In this document: positions 63,314 through 64,000 of the stretch, piece by piece
Layout: each line of letters opens with the position of its first letter
How positions within the stretch are numbered: the first letter of the stretch is position 1
NCBI GenBank assembly: GCA_016722065.1
Contig: JADKGX010000001.1
Coordinates: 744,001-808,000, forward strand
Source: Planctomycetota bacterium
GTDB lineage: Bacteria > Planctomycetota > UBA8742 > UBA2392
Direction of reading: 5' to 3'
DNA length: 64,000 nt
Notes under the pieces: generated by a model
What the model saw: the letters and a program-made list of their open reading frames with translations, nothing else
The model's database searches: none
Told to the model about the DNA's origin: nothing
Program-made: the position numbers and the translations under genes

Positions 63314-63571
63314 AATCGACTCCTGCCCGCACATGCGAGCCAATTCCCAGTCTAGTGCAAATCGGGCGCAAATTGGCAGGTTTTCGGGCAAGCTTGCCAG
63401 GCCGCAGAAGCAGAAACAGGCCAATCGCGCACGGCGCCGGGGCTGCTGCCCCCTGCCAGCCTTTTTGCACTACCGCATGGCGCCATTGTGGGCGAGAATG
63501 TCTTCCGGGCCAGGGCAGTATGCGCGTACTTCAGGTATCCTGATGGTGCGCGAGAACATTGAGAGGCAGCA

Positions 63572-64000
63572 ATGGGTTTTCCATTTCGAGCCCCAAGGCA
63601 GGACCCGCCAAAGGCGGTTCCCGTGACCAAGGCTTCTCCGCGTCTGGAGCGCTTTGAGCGCTACGTGGAACGCTTCCGCGGCCCGATCTTTACCTACGTC
63701 AATCGCCTGGTACGTGACGAAGGCACAGCCGAAGACATCGCCCAGGAAACCTTCGTGCGCCTGTACCGCGAACTGGACAACATTCGCGACAACACCGCCA
63801 GCGCATGGCTGTACCGCGTGGCCCGCAACCTGGTCACCGACTTCGTGCGCAAGAAGCGCCCTGTAACCTTCACAGTACTCAAGGGCCGCCAGGACGACAC
63901 CGACGACGAAAATGCCGGCTTGCAGTTTGCCCACAAGGGCGCAGGCCCTGCGGCCGACGCCCAAAACCACGAGTTGCAGGCCATGATCCACCAGACCCTG
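63572..64000 (+). CDS. ECF-type RNA polymerase sigma factor (partial, runs off the window)
   Basis: The first 143 residues are in the window. ATG 63572 has GAGAGG 6 nt upstream; a GTG at 63623 is an in-frame alternative. Region 2 is clear: IFTYVNRLVRDEGTAEDIAQ, ETFVRLYRELDNI, SAWLYRVARNLVTDFVR. The linker to region 4 (about residues 100-143) has begun when the window ends. It is divergent from the histidine kinase gene (258 bp between starts). An anti-sigma factor, if present, would lie beyond position 64000. Confidence 0.9.
   Translation, partial: MGFPFRAPRQDPPKAVPVTKASPRLERFERYVERFRGPIFTYVNRLVRDEGTAEDIAQETFVRLYRELDNIRDNTASAWLYRVARNLVTDFVRKKRPVTFTVLKGRQDDTDDENAGLQFAHKGAGPAADAQNHELQAMIHQTL

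Overview
The window is a GC-rich bacterial chromosome segment, most likely from a Planctomycetota member. The support is indirect. It has a DUF1549/DUF1553 protein, a DUF1800-DUF1501 pair next to a soluble sugar-dehydrogenase-like lipoprotein, a Trx/PDZ protein with an in-frame UGA, many lipoproteins and signal-peptide proteins, and very large Ig-like/choice-of-anchor proteins. There is no rRNA, no phage or IS gene and no CRISPR array. One tRNA (Arg, anticodon TCT) is present.

Layout. 0.1-2.1 kb: two paralogous small membrane proteins and an isoaspartyl peptidase/asparaginase-like hydrolase, then tRNA-Arg. 2.3-4.6 kb: an HTH regulator with a long helical C-terminus, and a YbgC-like thioesterase. 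4.9-8.6 kb: a giant repeat-built secreted protein broken by two 1-base frameshifts. 8.8-14.3 kb: GrpB-like protein, NodI/NodJ-like ABC exporter, SDR oxidoreductase, TPR protein and MoxR ATPase. 14.4-22.1 kb: two tandem paralogous giant secreted proteins whose 3' halves are identical over about 2 kb; the first copy is frameshifted. 23-27 kb: a DUF1800 / DUF1501 / GSDH-like operon. 27-34 kb: FNT channel, a repeat+PDZ protein, small zinc ribbons, an outer-membrane-barrel-like protein and a pentaheme cytochrome. 34-42 kb: envelope proteins, a BatA-like/DUF58 pair and an AarF/UbiB kinase. 41.4-44.6 kb: a candidate selenoprotein followed by a DUF1549/DUF1553 protein. 44.6-48.7 kb: CDF transporter, rnpA and priA. 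48.8-54.5 kb: a fourth giant secreted protein, divergent from a second copy of the HTH/helical regulator, and a cupin-HTH regulator. 54.6-64 kb: esterase-like lipoprotein, secreted proteins, urocanate hydratase with a coupled zinc-ribbon gene, a histidine kinase fused to an extracytoplasmic domain, and the start of an ECF sigma factor that runs off the window.

The most interesting signals are: (1) an in-frame UGA in a UxxC motif, with a bacterial-SECIS-like hairpin 26 nt downstream; (2) a dispersed palindromic element found intergenically and also inserted in frame inside an ABC ATPase; (3) a shared Gly-Cys / transmembrane / Arg-rich C-terminal tail on all four giant secreted proteins, resembling MYXO-CTERM-type sorting signals; (4) a structured leader conserved upstream of the tandem paralogs although the rest of their upstream DNA has diverged; (5) a two-member family of HTH proteins with a long helical domain, one of which faces a giant surface protein across a perfect inverted repeat. 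All family names come from motif reading without database searches.
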